From positions 9,347 through 47,902 of the forward strand of contig NZ_JYFN01000050.1 in NCBI RefSeq assembly GCF_000948395.1: a DNA stretch of 38,556 bases. Reading direction: 5' to 3'. Positions 26,301 to 34,035 of the stretch are shown here, in pieces; the stretch's first letter is position 1; every line of letters begins with the position of its first letter. Both the position numbers and the translations under genes were made by a program. Below the pieces are notes generated by a model. That model saw nothing but the letters and a program-made list of their open reading frames with translations. It had not been told where the DNA came from and made no database searches. This DNA comes from Frankia torreyi. Lineage in GTDB: Bacteria; Actinomycetota; Actinomycetes; Frankiales; Frankiaceae.

Positions 26301-27537
26301 CGAGTGGCAGGCGAGCTTCGGCGAGGACGACCCCTACACCCTGCAGATGGCGCTGCGCTCCGGCTGGGGCCTCGTCGTGATCGGCCGCTACGCCGAGGCC
26401 GCCGAGGTCAACCGACGAACCTTCGAGCTGTCGACCCAGGTCAACGGGCCCGACGGCGAGCTGACCATCGTGCTCATGGGCAATGTCGCGGCCGACCTGC
26501 GCTGGCGCGGCGACTTCGCCGCCGCCTACGACGTCGCCGAGGACGCCTACCGGCGGGCCCGCCAGGCCTTCGGCGCCGACGACCCGCAGACCCTGGACGC
26601 CGCCCACAACGTCGCCGTGAGCCTCCGGCTGCTGGGACGCTTCGCCGAGTCGGCCGAACTGGCCGAGGACACCTGGCAACGCTCGATCCAGCTCTACGGC
26701 GAGAACCACGACCGCAGTCTGAACACCTTCACCGGGCTGACCCTCGACCGCCGGGAACTCGGCGACTACCTCGGCGCTCGGGCCACCCAGGAGAACATCG
26801 ACGCGCGCTACCGGCACCTGTTCAAGGATTCGGAGAACCATCCGGCCCGGCTGCACGCCGGGCGGAACCTGGCGGTGGCGCACCGCAAGGCCGGCGACCA
26901 CGACAAGGCGCTCGCGCTGTCCCGCGACGTCGAGGAACGGTTCTTCCACCGCTACGGTGGCGAACACCCCGCGTCGCTGGCCGCCGCCCTGAGCCTGTCC
27001 ATCGACCTGCGCCATGCCGGCCAGCTCCACGAGGCCCGCAAGATCTGCGTCCGGACCCAGCAGCGGTACGCGACGAAGATCGGTGAGATGCACCCGCACA
27101 CCCTCGCGACCTGGATCAATCTCGCGATCATCGACCGGCTGTCCGGCCAGTCGGATGTCGCGCTCGACCGGGACGAGCGGACGTTGGCGGCCTTCGTCGA
27201 GCGGCTCGGCGACCGGCATCCCTCGACCCTCGCCTGCGCCGCGAACCTCGCCAGCGACCTGTATGCGGTCGGACGGTTCGAGGAGGCGCACGCGCGTGAC
27301 CAGGTGACGCTCGCGACCTCGACCGAGGTGCTCGGCGAGGCGCACCCGACGACGTTGGCGGTGGCCGCGAACCTCGCGATGGACCTGCGCGCCCTGGAGC
27401 GCAAGGAGGAGGCCCTGGAGCTGCAGGCCGCGACGCTGACCCGGTTGGACCGGGTGCTGGGCCACGACCATCCGGCGACCCGCCAGGTCGTCGCCGGGAT
27501 CCGTCTGGACTGCGACGTCGACCCCATGCCGATGTAG
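23395..27537 (+). CDS. fxsT: SAV_2336-like / NB-ARC / TPR protein, FxsT-like
   Basis: A 1380-residue protein overlapping the MoxR stop by four bases. Residues about 35-410 are a SAV_2336-type domain with a vWA-like core (WELALVVDANPTFFAAW, Asp185 in LLTDG); the MIDAS DxSxS reads DANPT. After a Pro-rich linker comes an NB-ARC STAND NTPase (about 560-830): P-loop GMGGVGKSQ with Lys602, LLVFDNADDP, VLVTSRNPGW, GDLPLAVEQAATW. From about 880 to the end are TPR repeats (GRYAEAAEVNRRTFELSTQV; HPSTLACAANLASDLYAVGR). The arrangement corresponds to the tetratricopeptide protein of FxSxx-COOH RiPP systems, and the nearby HExxH and precursor-like genes agree. A perfect internal ribosome-binding site precedes an in-frame GTG at 25009, so a shorter product is possible. 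Confidence 0.8.
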   Translation: MTRRHADNGHADNGHADDDGTDGLTAGDQPDKPSRVRYLPGPVHIDLAPAIRDERALARALHPLVDQVPAPQSRPLDTQRTARDLLQSRMGQVTVKGSAPPRWELALVVDANPTFFAAWGDALPGIIQILERQLAFRDVIVAYLVPDDRHDGALRLRGGPASSTTRPPSQLTERTGRRVIWLLTDGLGEAWRSGRMAQVLAEWADAGPVAVIDVLASRTWDHTDLDAERVRLHGSGFGTGRVRSWTYQGGLLDQAGDDPDHGVEGVEGDRAAAAGSVAGSARTARAVPVLELDAEWIGYWARFVAAAEPTWFETVAVVAGSDRRFPPEYGIESSPPDERLEDFFALATPTSRKLAGLLAIQPLSRRSLRTVAGIAGASRRDLSEIFAFGLLVIDSLSTTFDIIPEIRSKLRAQVSRSDVERIRRAVGSDADNAGTEPLGMPMATPSDQPPVRPPGEADTPAPVWDAAAPLDRTPSARPPRSTGAPAGEPRPPRTPDTESEDSLTMSSIAGTSRPRSSAGDGSMGAAGAEANTTRGGPTVTVGTALRPALAAGQLPRVWGNVPPRNPHFTGRVDLLTMLDARLLEGTTSVLPETLHGMGGVGKSQLATEYIYRHLSDFDIIWWIPAERTVQISSALIELGARLGLDVGTEANVAVRQVVEALRIGHPYERWLLVFDNADDPQAVREYFPASPTGRVLVTSRNPGWANVSHPLEVAVFRREESVALLRSRGGPLDDDGADQVASALGDLPLAVEQAATWRAETGMSAQEYLRLLEDKLTELLSTAPADYPRPVTAAWNVSLDRLAESNPAALELLQVCAFFAPEPISRQLLSRAHNETISPALDEALRDPVKLGQAIRDINRYALARINHRDNSIVMHRLVQAVLIGRMTPDQQRTMRHGAHVLLAASDPNDPFNPGLWPTYADLYPHMIASLAERSADPRVRQLLLNEVDYLWTWGDHQVSNDLARGVHAEWQASFGEDDPYTLQMALRSGWGLVVIGRYAEAAEVNRRTFELSTQVNGPDGELTIVLMGNVAADLRWRGDFAAAYDVAEDAYRRARQAFGADDPQTLDAAHNVAVSLRLLGRFAESAELAEDTWQRSIQLYGENHDRSLNTFTGLTLDRRELGDYLGARATQENIDARYRHLFKDSENHPARLHAGRNLAVAHRKAGDHDKALALSRDVEERFFHRYGGEHPASLAAALSLSIDLRHAGQLHEARKICVRTQQRYATKIGEMHPHTLATWINLAIIDRLSGQSDVALDRDERTLAAFVERLGDRHPSTLACAANLASDLYAVGRFEEAHARDQVTLATSTEVLGEAHPTTLAVAANLAMDLRALERKEEALELQAATLTRLDRVLGHDHPATRQVVAGIRLDCDVDPMPM
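23407..23448 (+). repeat. 15-bp coding repeat, 2.8 copies
   Basis: Units of cacgccgacaacggt at 23407-23421 and 23422-23436 and a partial third encode His-Ala-Asp-Asn-Gly at the extreme N-terminus of the FxsT-like protein. Confidence 0.85.
24995..25011 (+). promoter_or_regulatory. Internal Shine-Dalgarno and in-frame GTG within the FxsT-like gene
   Basis: GAGGAGG at 24995-25001, seven bases, then GTG at 25009-25011, in frame with the NB-ARC-TPR half (codon 539). The preceding about 120 bases have unusual AT-richer codons (gaagattcccttacgatgag) like an intergenic region. The site could start a separate 842-residue NB-ARC-TPR protein, or be a relic of two genes fused by stop loss. Confidence 0.55.
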
Positions 27538-27581
27538 CAGGCCCGCTGTGAGCAGGCCCGCCAGGCCCCGCGGTCTGCCCG

Positions 27582-29513
27582 CTACTCCCGGATGAGGCGA
27601 GCGGCCGCCGCGGCGTCGTCCCGCGCGAGCCGCTGGCCCGAGACGTCCGGCTGGCCCGAAGCGTCCGGCTCGTCCGGCTGGACGGACGCGGGAAGCAGCC
27701 AGGCGGCGAGTGCGGACGGGTCCGGCGCCTCGCCACCCCGGTCGACCGCCGCGGCCGCCACGGCGCGGACCAGCTCGGGTCGCCGCAGCAGGGTCCACCC
27801 CGCCGGCTCGCCGTCGCCGATCGCGAGTCCGAGCCCGACGAGGGCGCGGCGGTCGTCGCCGTCCCGTTGCACGTCCGCCGCGTAGCCCTGCCGGGCACGG
27901 GCCCGGTCGCCCGCCACGAGGGCGCAGTCCGCCGCGCTCGCACCGCGGTACTCCCGGCCCGGCCCGGCCCGCTCGGTCCGGCGGAACGCGTCCCGATCCG
28001 CCAGCCACAGCCGGGCCAGGGACGCCCTTGTATCCAGGGCGCGTGCCCCCGGATCGGGCACGAGGCGGGCGGGGACCGCGGCCGGCGGGGCGGCGGCGCC
28101 GGCCGCCCAGGCCGCGGCGAGACGCTCGACGGCGGCCGAGTCCGGTTCAAGGTGGTGGATGCGCCACAGTGCGCGGCTGTCCGCCGTCGCCAGCTCGGCC
28201 AGGCGCCGCGTCTCGACGGGGACCGGTTCCGGCAGCCAGCCCTGCACGGTCGTGCGGATCCCGGTGACGAACCGCCGGCCCAGCGCGGTCAGCGGACCGG
28301 TGCGCAGCATCTCGGTCGCCGTGTCGAGAACCTCACCGCGCCACAGCGCGAACTCGAAGTGGGCCAGCATCGCGTCCGCCCCGACCGCCAGCCGGCGCTG
28401 CCGGCGCCAGAACTCCGTGACGCCGAAGAACGCGTAGATGCCGTGGAGCACCCCGTGCGGTGGGCGCGGGTCGTCACGCCACGGCGCGTACCGCAGGACG
28501 GGCGGGGCCTGCGGGTCGATGAGGTCGCACAGGTGCAGGACCGCGCTGAGCACGGTGTGCCGGAACTCGTGCGCCAGGGTCGCGGCGCCGTCGACCGGGT
28601 CCGGCGGTTCGGTGAGCTCGACGCTGCCGACCGCGTCGCCCGACGTGGCGCTGAACGAGCGGAAACGCTGCGCCACGGGCAGCGGGACGACGGCCGAGAC
28701 GGCCGCGTCGACTCCCGCCGCGAGCTGGGGGTGCCCGTCCCGCAGCACCTGCCACGCGCCGGCCAGGCGCCCCTCCCAGCGGGCGACGTCGGCGTCGGCG
28801 AGCCGCACCGGCGGGACGACCCGGTCCACCAGGCGGTAGGGGTCGGCGTCCTCGATGACGACGCCGACGGCTCGGGCCGCCCGGGTGGGATGCCAGACCG
28901 TGACGTCGCGCGTCGGCGCGCCGCCGCCGTCACCGCGGTCCACTCGGACCCGGCCGGCGGATCCGATCACCTCGGCGTCGCCGCCGGTGCCCCGCACCAC
29001 CGCGGTCTCCCAGATCTCCCAGAACGGCAGGCGGGCGTGGCCAAGCGAGGGCAGGTGCACGACGCCACGGTGGGCCGGCACCGCGAGCTCGACCGGTTCG
29101 CCGGCTCGGACTGCGGCGGCGGCGGCCATGGCATGCAGGTAACCGACCTCCACCCACAGGGGCACGTCGTGGTGGAGTCGCCCACGTAACCGGCGGAGCA
29201 GCCGAGTGGCCCATGCCCCCGCGAAGGGCCGGTCGATCACCGCGCGGACCGCCGCCGGATCGCGCTGTTCCACCTCGACGAGGAGGTCCCACGCCTGGTC
29301 CACGGGCGCCAGTGGGTCCGTCGCTGCCGGCTGCTCCCGTAGGGCGTCGAGAATCGCGCGCAGCGCGAGCCGACGGAAGCTGATCTCGGTCTCGAGGAGC
29401 CTCTCGACGACCTCGGCGTCGATCACGCCGAGGGCGAGGGCGTCGACATCACGCGCCGCCAGCCGGTGGATGCCGATGCCCGGCACGGTCGCGGCCGCCG
29501 GAGTGGACGGCAT
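27582..29513 (-). CDS. HExxH-motif putative peptide-modification enzyme
   Basis: A 643-residue protein containing the HExxH motif at His315-Glu316-His319 (TLAHEFRHTVLSAVLHLCDL) and the downstream HGVLHGIYAFFGVTEFWRRQ block, both characteristic of the HExxH domain found with FxSxx-type RiPP systems, either alone or fused to a radical SAM enzyme (FxsB). The motif suggests metal binding; members are thought to modify precursor peptides rather than act as plain proteases. No radical SAM domain is present here. The ATG shares one base with the stop of the small precursor-like gene (TGATG). It is convergent with the FxsT-like gene, 44 bp apart. The Asp/Gly/Ser-rich end (about 615-630) is repetitive. 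Confidence 0.78.
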   Translation of the reverse strand: MPSTPAAATVPGIGIHRLAARDVDALALGVIDAEVVERLLETEISFRRLALRAILDALREQPAATDPLAPVDQAWDLLVEVEQRDPAAVRAVIDRPFAGAWATRLLRRLRGRLHHDVPLWVEVGYLHAMAAAAAVRAGEPVELAVPAHRGVVHLPSLGHARLPFWEIWETAVVRGTGGDAEVIGSAGRVRVDRGDGGGAPTRDVTVWHPTRAARAVGVVIEDADPYRLVDRVVPPVRLADADVARWEGRLAGAWQVLRDGHPQLAAGVDAAVSAVVPLPVAQRFRSFSATSGDAVGSVELTEPPDPVDGAATLAHEFRHTVLSAVLHLCDLIDPQAPPVLRYAPWRDDPRPPHGVLHGIYAFFGVTEFWRRQRRLAVGADAMLAHFEFALWRGEVLDTATEMLRTGPLTALGRRFVTGIRTTVQGWLPEPVPVETRRLAELATADSRALWRIHHLEPDSAAVERLAAAWAAGAAAPPAAVPARLVPDPGARALDTRASLARLWLADRDAFRRTERAGPGREYRGASAADCALVAGDRARARQGYAADVQRDGDDRRALVGLGLAIGDGEPAGWTLLRRPELVRAVAAAAVDRGGEAPDPSALAAWLLPASVQPDEPDASGQPDVSGQRLARDDAAAAARLIRE

Positions 29514-29695
29514 CAGACGCGCCGACGCGGATTAGCGCCGCCGCTACCGTTTTCAATCCGCCCCGCGGGCACGTCGATGGTGTGGAGCAGCCTTTGTACG
29601 CCCGCGCGGAGCCTGCCGTCCGGGCTGTCGCGGAGCCGGTCGAGCCCGATCCCGCGCACGTCGGCGAGCTCTCCTTCGATTGCAGCGTCAGCCAT
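29513..29695 (-). CDS. FxsA-like small precursor peptide (candidate RiPP)
   Basis: A 60-residue peptide. Its leader-like part (ELADVRGIGLDRLRDSPDGR, then LRAGVQRLLHTIDVPAGRI) follows the pattern of FxSxx-COOH precursors: DLxGVSLxxL, then LxxALxRVLxxxxxP. The FxSxx core normally ends the protein; the aligned position here reads NGSGG and is followed by seven more residues (ANPRRRV). The stop overlaps the start of the HExxH gene, so the two are coupled. GGAGG lies 11 bases before the ATG. Leader resemblance plus the HExxH neighbour support a precursor; the core is atypical or degenerate. Confidence 0.55.
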   Translation of the reverse strand: MADAAIEGELADVRGIGLDRLRDSPDGRLRAGVQRLLHTIDVPAGRIENGSGGANPRRRV

Positions 29696-30149
29696 GGCGC
29701 CCCGTTCCCTCCTGACGATTCCTTCCCGGGAACGGCCGGAGCCGCGGGCCGCGGTTCCGCTCCCGGGAAAGAAAAGGAAGTCGCACAGGAAGTGTTGCAC
29801 ATCCGCGGGCGACAGGGCACCGTCATGGCCGCTGGCGCAGCGGATCCGGGCCACGGGTCGCACCCGGGCCAGCGGACTCGGGCCGTCCCGACCGAGCGCG
29901 CTCCTGGCGCTGCCACCGACCGAACGTGACGACGGAACGAAGGGCGGCGGAGCCTTACCGAACTCGAATCCGCGGGTCTTACCGGGAAGGGCCGTCGAAA
30001 TGCTCCGCTCCGCGGCAGTGGTTTCCCGTGAACGTACGCCCGGATCAGACCCGCATCTTTCCACGCCTGGTTCGGCGTGCTCACTCCCGCCATATTCGCT
30101 CGCCGTCAGGATTGGCGGCGTCGGGCATTGACGCGGCCGGTCGCGGGGG
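29696..30149. other. 454-bp intergenic region
   Basis: Lies between the last AIM24 gene (upstream on the minus strand) and the precursor-like gene, and should contain the precursor's promoter and a terminator for the AIM24 genes. It includes the inverted repeat at 29723-29769 and an AT-richer patch around 29768-29800. I see no gene in it. Confidence 0.5.
29723..29769 (-). promoter_or_regulatory. Perfect 9-bp inverted repeat upstream of the precursor-like gene
   Basis: TTCCCGGGA (29723-29731) and TCCCGGGAA (29761-29769), 29 bases apart, beginning 28 bases before the precursor start. Each arm is itself nearly palindromic. It could be a dimer-pair operator or a leader hairpin; the regulator is unknown. 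Confidence 0.45.
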
Positions 30150-31346
30150 TCAGCGGTTGCCGAACAGTCCGCCCATGCCGCCGCCACCGAAACCACCGAA
30201 ACCGCCGCCGCCGAAGCCACCGCCCGGCCCGCCCGGCCCGCCCGCCCCGCCCTGGCCGTGGTGGCCGCCGAGCTGGTTGCCGGCGAAGCCGCCCTGGCCG
30301 AGGCCGAAGTGACCGGCCGCGCCGGCGCCGGCCAGCGCGTTGTACGGGGGCAGCAGCTCGCAGGGCTGCACGATGACGAAGCCCTCGCCGCTGAACTGCA
30401 TCTGCCAGCTCTCCCCGGTGTTGCCGCGCGGCCGCCACACCGCCGAGGACGTCACCGCCGCCTGCATCGACACCTGCAGGTTCGTCGACCAGCCGACGAC
30501 GGCGTCCGCGTCGGCGAAGTAGTAGTTCTGGTGGGTGACGTGCATGACCAGCGGCGCGCCCGACGTGCAGACCGCGACCTTGCCGTTGCCACGCAGCTCC
30601 ACCTGGTAGGAGCCGACGCCGGCGATGCCGACCTGGCTGTCGACCCGGACCAGGTCCCAGTTCAGGTCGGAGTTGAAGGCGAGGACGTTCTTGCCGTCGA
30701 CGGTCAGCCCGTCGCCGGCCAGGTCGAGGATGTGGATGTCCTGCGCCTGGTTGGCGAGGAAGACCGAGCCGGAGCCGGAGACCTGCATGAGGTTCAGGCC
30801 CTCGCCGCCGCTGAAGAAGCTGCGGAAGTGCCCTCCCCAGCCCTCCCAGTGGGCGTCGAAGTTCGCGGCGCCCTGGTAGGCGACCATCGCGCCCTTGCGG
30901 GCGTAGAACTCACGCATCCCGCGGGCGCCGAGCGTCGCCCGCAGCATCTTGCTGTTCTGCAGGGAGAACGGCTCGTCGGAGGGCCGTTCGGGATTGTCGA
31001 GCAGGCTGCTGCGGATCCCGCCGGCCGGACCACCCGGACCACCCGGACCACCCGGACCACCGGGACCACCAGGCGGCATGCCCTGACCGCCGGGGCCGCC
31101 GGGATAGCCGCCGGGCGCACCGGGACCACCCGGGTAACCGCCGGGGCCGGGTTGACCGGGGGGATATCCCTGGCCGGGACCGCCCGGGTAGCCGCCCTGA
31201 CCGGGACCGCCGGGACCCGGCGGGTAGCCGCCACCCGGACCCGGATAGCCCGGGCCGGGAGGCGGGTAGCCGGGGCCGCCCGGACCGCCGGGATAGCCAC
31301 CGCCGGGACCGCCCGGATGACCGCCGTACGCCCCGCCCTGCGTCAT
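30150..31346 (-). CDS. AIM24-family protein with Gly/Pro-rich ends
   Basis: A 398-residue protein. Residues 1-110 are a Gly-Pro-Tyr-rich low-complexity arm with many GGP triplets; residues about 120-330 are an AIM24 domain (EFYARKGAMVAYQGAANFDA, GLTVDGKNVLAFNSDLNWDL, MQFSGEGFVIVQPCEL); the last 60 residues are Gly/Phe-rich (GGGFGGGGFGGFGGGG). AIM24 proteins form a beta-rich fold of unclear biochemical role, often beside TerD proteins in actinomycetes. The two low-complexity ends suggest condensate-like or surface-binding behaviour (inference). It is the last of three AIM24 genes in a row. Confidence 0.87.
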   Translation of the reverse strand: MTQGGAYGGHPGGPGGGYPGGPGGPGYPPPGPGYPGPGGGYPPGPGGPGQGGYPGGPGQGYPPGQPGPGGYPGGPGAPGGYPGGPGGQGMPPGGPGGPGGPGGPGGPAGGIRSSLLDNPERPSDEPFSLQNSKMLRATLGARGMREFYARKGAMVAYQGAANFDAHWEGWGGHFRSFFSGGEGLNLMQVSGSGSVFLANQAQDIHILDLAGDGLTVDGKNVLAFNSDLNWDLVRVDSQVGIAGVGSYQVELRGNGKVAVCTSGAPLVMHVTHQNYYFADADAVVGWSTNLQVSMQAAVTSSAVWRPRGNTGESWQMQFSGEGFVIVQPCELLPPYNALAGAGAAGHFGLGQGGFAGNQLGGHHGQGGAGGPGGPGGGFGGGGFGGFGGGGMGGLFGNR

Positions 31347-31459
31347 GTCGCAGTCCTCTCCGCCGTCCGCCGCGCCCGGCGCGTGCCGCCGCCGTTCATC
31401 CCGTCCACGAACCGCCCGCCGTCCAGGAGCCGCATACCGTCACCGGATCCCATGTCGCG

Positions 31460-32137
31460 TCAGCCCCGCAGCGACATGGTCGGCCGCTCGTCCTCGCTCG
31501 GCTGGACGACGACGAAGCCCTGCCCGGAGAACCCGAGCTGGAAGGCCTCCCCGGAGCCGCGCCCGATCAGGCCGCCGAGACGCGCCGTGCGCCGGGGCTC
31601 GACGCGCAGGCCGTCGGTGTAGGCGACGAGGGCGTCGGTGTCGACGAACGTCGGCGCCTCCCGGGTGTCGAGCACGATCGGGTTGCCCTTCGCGGTCAGG
31701 GCGACCCAGCCATGGCCGCGCAGCACCACGTTGAACATCCCCATCCCGGACAGCATCGTGACGCCGCGGACGCGTTCGATGTTCCACTGCAGCGCGGCGT
31801 CGAAGGCCAGGATGTTCTTGCCGTTGACCGAGAGGCCCTCGCCGGCGAGCTGCGCGACGATGACCTCCTTGCCGTAGTCGGCGAGGTAGAGCAGGCCCTG
31901 GCCGGTCGCCGTCATCAGGGGCACGCCCTCGCCGGTCGCCCAGGACGACGCGATCCGGCCGAGCTGCGGCGGCTGCGGGTTGAAGTCGATCAGCCCCTCA
32001 TAAGCGATCATGGAACCGACCCGGGCGAACAGGTCCTGGCCGGGGTTCATGACCACCTTGGCGATCTTGGAACCGTGCTTGCTCATCCGCTCGAAGACGG
32101 GCGTCGGCCCGTAGTGGTCGATCAGGCTGCCCTGCAC
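31460..32137 (-). CDS. AIM24-family protein (stand-alone domain)
   Basis: A 225-residue protein consisting of little more than an AIM24 domain: VVMNPGQDLFARVGSMIAYE near the start, GLLYLADYGKEVIVAQLAGE and LSVNGKNILAFDAALQWNIE in the middle, and AFQLGFSGQGFVVVQPSEDE near the end. It lies 61 bp downstream of the TerD-AIM24 gene and 113 bp upstream of the Gly/Pro-rich AIM24 gene, all on the minus strand, so the three probably form an operon and may assemble together. Confidence 0.88.
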   Translation of the reverse strand: MQGSLIDHYGPTPVFERMSKHGSKIAKVVMNPGQDLFARVGSMIAYEGLIDFNPQPPQLGRIASSWATGEGVPLMTATGQGLLYLADYGKEVIVAQLAGEGLSVNGKNILAFDAALQWNIERVRGVTMLSGMGMFNVVLRGHGWVALTAKGNPIVLDTREAPTFVDTDALVAYTDGLRVEPRRTARLGGLIGRGSGEAFQLGFSGQGFVVVQPSEDERPTMSLRG

Positions 32138-32198
32138 GGCCCGCTCCCTCCCGCCGGCGGGCGACCCGCCGGGCCCGCTCCCACGACCGTCGCCACGC

Positions 32199-33785
32199 TC
32201 AGACCTCGTAGGGCTGGACGACGACGAAATGACCGGCGAAGCCCATGAACTGCAGGGCCAGGGCCTCCCCGCTGCTGCCCGCGTAGATCTGCCGGGAGAT
32301 CCGCACCTGCGTCGAAACGCTGACCCGCATGCCGGTGGTCCACGCGACCAGCGCGTTCATGTCCGCGAACGTCGGGCCCTGCACGGGCAGGGTCATCGGC
32401 GACCCCTTGGTCATGACGACCACCGAGCCCGGCCCGGAGACCTCGAAGTGGAACAGGCCGCCCCCGGGGATGCCGGCGCTTTCGATCCGGCGCACCTCGG
32501 TACGGACGGTGGCGTCCATCGCCAGCAGGTTCTTCGCGTTGATGCACAGCGACGAGCTGCCAAGCTCGACGATGTGCAGGTCCGCGGCGTCCTGGGCGAG
32601 GAAGACCTCGCCTGACCCCTTGCAGGTCATGAGCTTGAGGCTCTGGCCGGTCAGCTTGCCCTCGATGAGGCCGCGCAGCCCGCCGCCCTTGTAGTCGAAC
32701 TCGACGTTGCCCTGGTAGGCGACCATCGACCCGCGCAGCGCCAGCGCGTCCGGGCCGAGGGTCACCTTGACCAGCTTGCCGTTCTGCTGGGTCCAGCGCC
32801 CGGCCGTCGGCACCTCCCGGTACGGGGCGAGGCTGTTCATCGCCCCCGGCGGGGTCGGCTGGACCTGCGACGGCAGCGGCTCGGGACCACCGAAGGCGCC
32901 CACCGGCGGCTGGGCGCCGGGCATGCCGCCGGGCACCGGCGCGCCGCCGAACCCGGGGCCGCCGGGGGGCGGCCCGCCGGCCGGGAACGGCTGACCCGGC
33001 ACGGGCTGGCCGCCGTACCCTGGCGCGGGAGGCTGACCGCCGCCGTACGCCGGGGCGGGCTGCCCACCGCCATAGGCCGGGGCGGGCTGACCGCCGCCGT
33101 AGGCGGGAGCCGGCTGACCGCCGCCGTAGGCCGGCGCGGGCTGGCTCGGCGGGCCGGGCGGCGGGGTGGGCGCCTTGCGCTGATCGTGGCGGGGCGGGGC
33201 CGCCGGCGGGGCGGCGAAGCTCGGCGGCGCCGGTGCGGCGGGGGCGGGGGGCGGCTCCTCCTCGGCGACCTCGCCGCCGTAGGAGCGGATGAGCTCGGCG
33301 AGGCCGCCCTGGAAGCCCTGGCCGACCGCGGCGACGCGCCACACGCCCTTGCGGTAGATGTCGCCGATCATCACCGCGCGTTCGCTGGTGAAGTCCGCGC
33401 CGGTGAAGGAGTAGCGCAGCACCTCGGCGCCGCCGACGACGATGCGCAGGTAGCCCGACGTGATCGCCGCGGCGCTGCCCGCGCCGTCCAGCGCCGCGCA
33501 GAACGACAGCCGGCCGATCGAGGCGGGCACCCGGTCGAGGCTGACCCGGAACGCCTGGCTGTCCCCGGACTGCGGGCCGAGGAGCTCGACGGACTTCTCC
33601 GGCGAGGCGGGCTGGTTGAAGAAGACGAAGTACCGGTCGTCGGAGAGGCGGTCGTCGCCGTCCAGGCCGAAGCAGGAGACGTCCCACTCCCCCGGCGCGT
33701 CGATCCGGATCCCGACGTACAGATCGGTGCTCTGGGTGACCGCCGAGAGCTGCGCCTTCTGCCCGCGGCTGAACTGGGTGACCAA
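32199..33785 (-). CDS. TerD-AIM24 fusion protein
   Basis: A 528-residue protein. The start chosen is a TTG at 33785 with GGAGG about eight bases upstream; the frame extends further but the TerD fold starts here (VTQFSRGQKAQLSAVTQSTD). TerD (residues about 1-180) contains the calcium-site region DGDDRLSDDRYFVFFNQPAS and later RAVMIGDIYRKGVWRVAAVG. A 120-residue Pro/Gly/Gln/Ala linker with a nine-residue repeat follows, then AIM24 (about 310-528; MVAYQGNVEFDYKG, NAKNLLAMDATVRTEVRRIE, MGFAGHFVVVQPYEV). TerD proteins bind Ca2+ and are tied to stress and envelope processes. First gene of the AIM24 operon. Confidence 0.9.
   Translation of the reverse strand: MVTQFSRGQKAQLSAVTQSTDLYVGIRIDAPGEWDVSCFGLDGDDRLSDDRYFVFFNQPASPEKSVELLGPQSGDSQAFRVSLDRVPASIGRLSFCAALDGAGSAAAITSGYLRIVVGGAEVLRYSFTGADFTSERAVMIGDIYRKGVWRVAAVGQGFQGGLAELIRSYGGEVAEEEPPPAPAAPAPPSFAAPPAAPPRHDQRKAPTPPPGPPSQPAPAYGGGQPAPAYGGGQPAPAYGGGQPAPAYGGGQPPAPGYGGQPVPGQPFPAGGPPPGGPGFGGAPVPGGMPGAQPPVGAFGGPEPLPSQVQPTPPGAMNSLAPYREVPTAGRWTQQNGKLVKVTLGPDALALRGSMVAYQGNVEFDYKGGGLRGLIEGKLTGQSLKLMTCKGSGEVFLAQDAADLHIVELGSSSLCINAKNLLAMDATVRTEVRRIESAGIPGGGLFHFEVSGPGSVVVMTKGSPMTLPVQGPTFADMNALVAWTTGMRVSVSTQVRISRQIYAGSSGEALALQFMGFAGHFVVVQPYEV
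33033..33140 (-). repeat. 27-bp coding repeat, four copies
   Basis: Four contiguous 27-bp units (33033, 33060, 33087, 33114) encode a Pro-Ala-Tyr-Gly-Gly-Gly-Gln-Pro-Ala repeat in the linker of the TerD-AIM24 protein. Units differ by a few silent or conservative changes. Confidence 0.9.
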
Positions 33786-34035
33786 CGCGCTCCCTCCACT
33801 CGCCTGCCGCCGTCCCGGCGCCTGCCGGGGCGGCCGGCGGCCCGGCCCACCACCTGCGCCCGCATCCGCACGAATCGGACTGCGGGCAAGGTAGCAGCTA
33901 CCCACCTGCCCAGCCGAACACGCCGGGCGCGCGGGCGCTGTCGCCCAGGGGACACCACACGCGCGTCACCGTGGCAGGTCACCAGCGTGACACCTCCTCT
34001 CGCGTCCCGCGGGGAGGAGGGCGTTCACTGGGCGA

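Noticed and set aside
25027-28008. Very long open frame on the minus strand opposite the FxsT-like gene
   Set aside because: It mirrors a gene with clear NB-ARC and TPR motifs; such frames are expected opposite GC-rich coding DNA, and its translation is Arg/Gly/Pro-rich with no domain.
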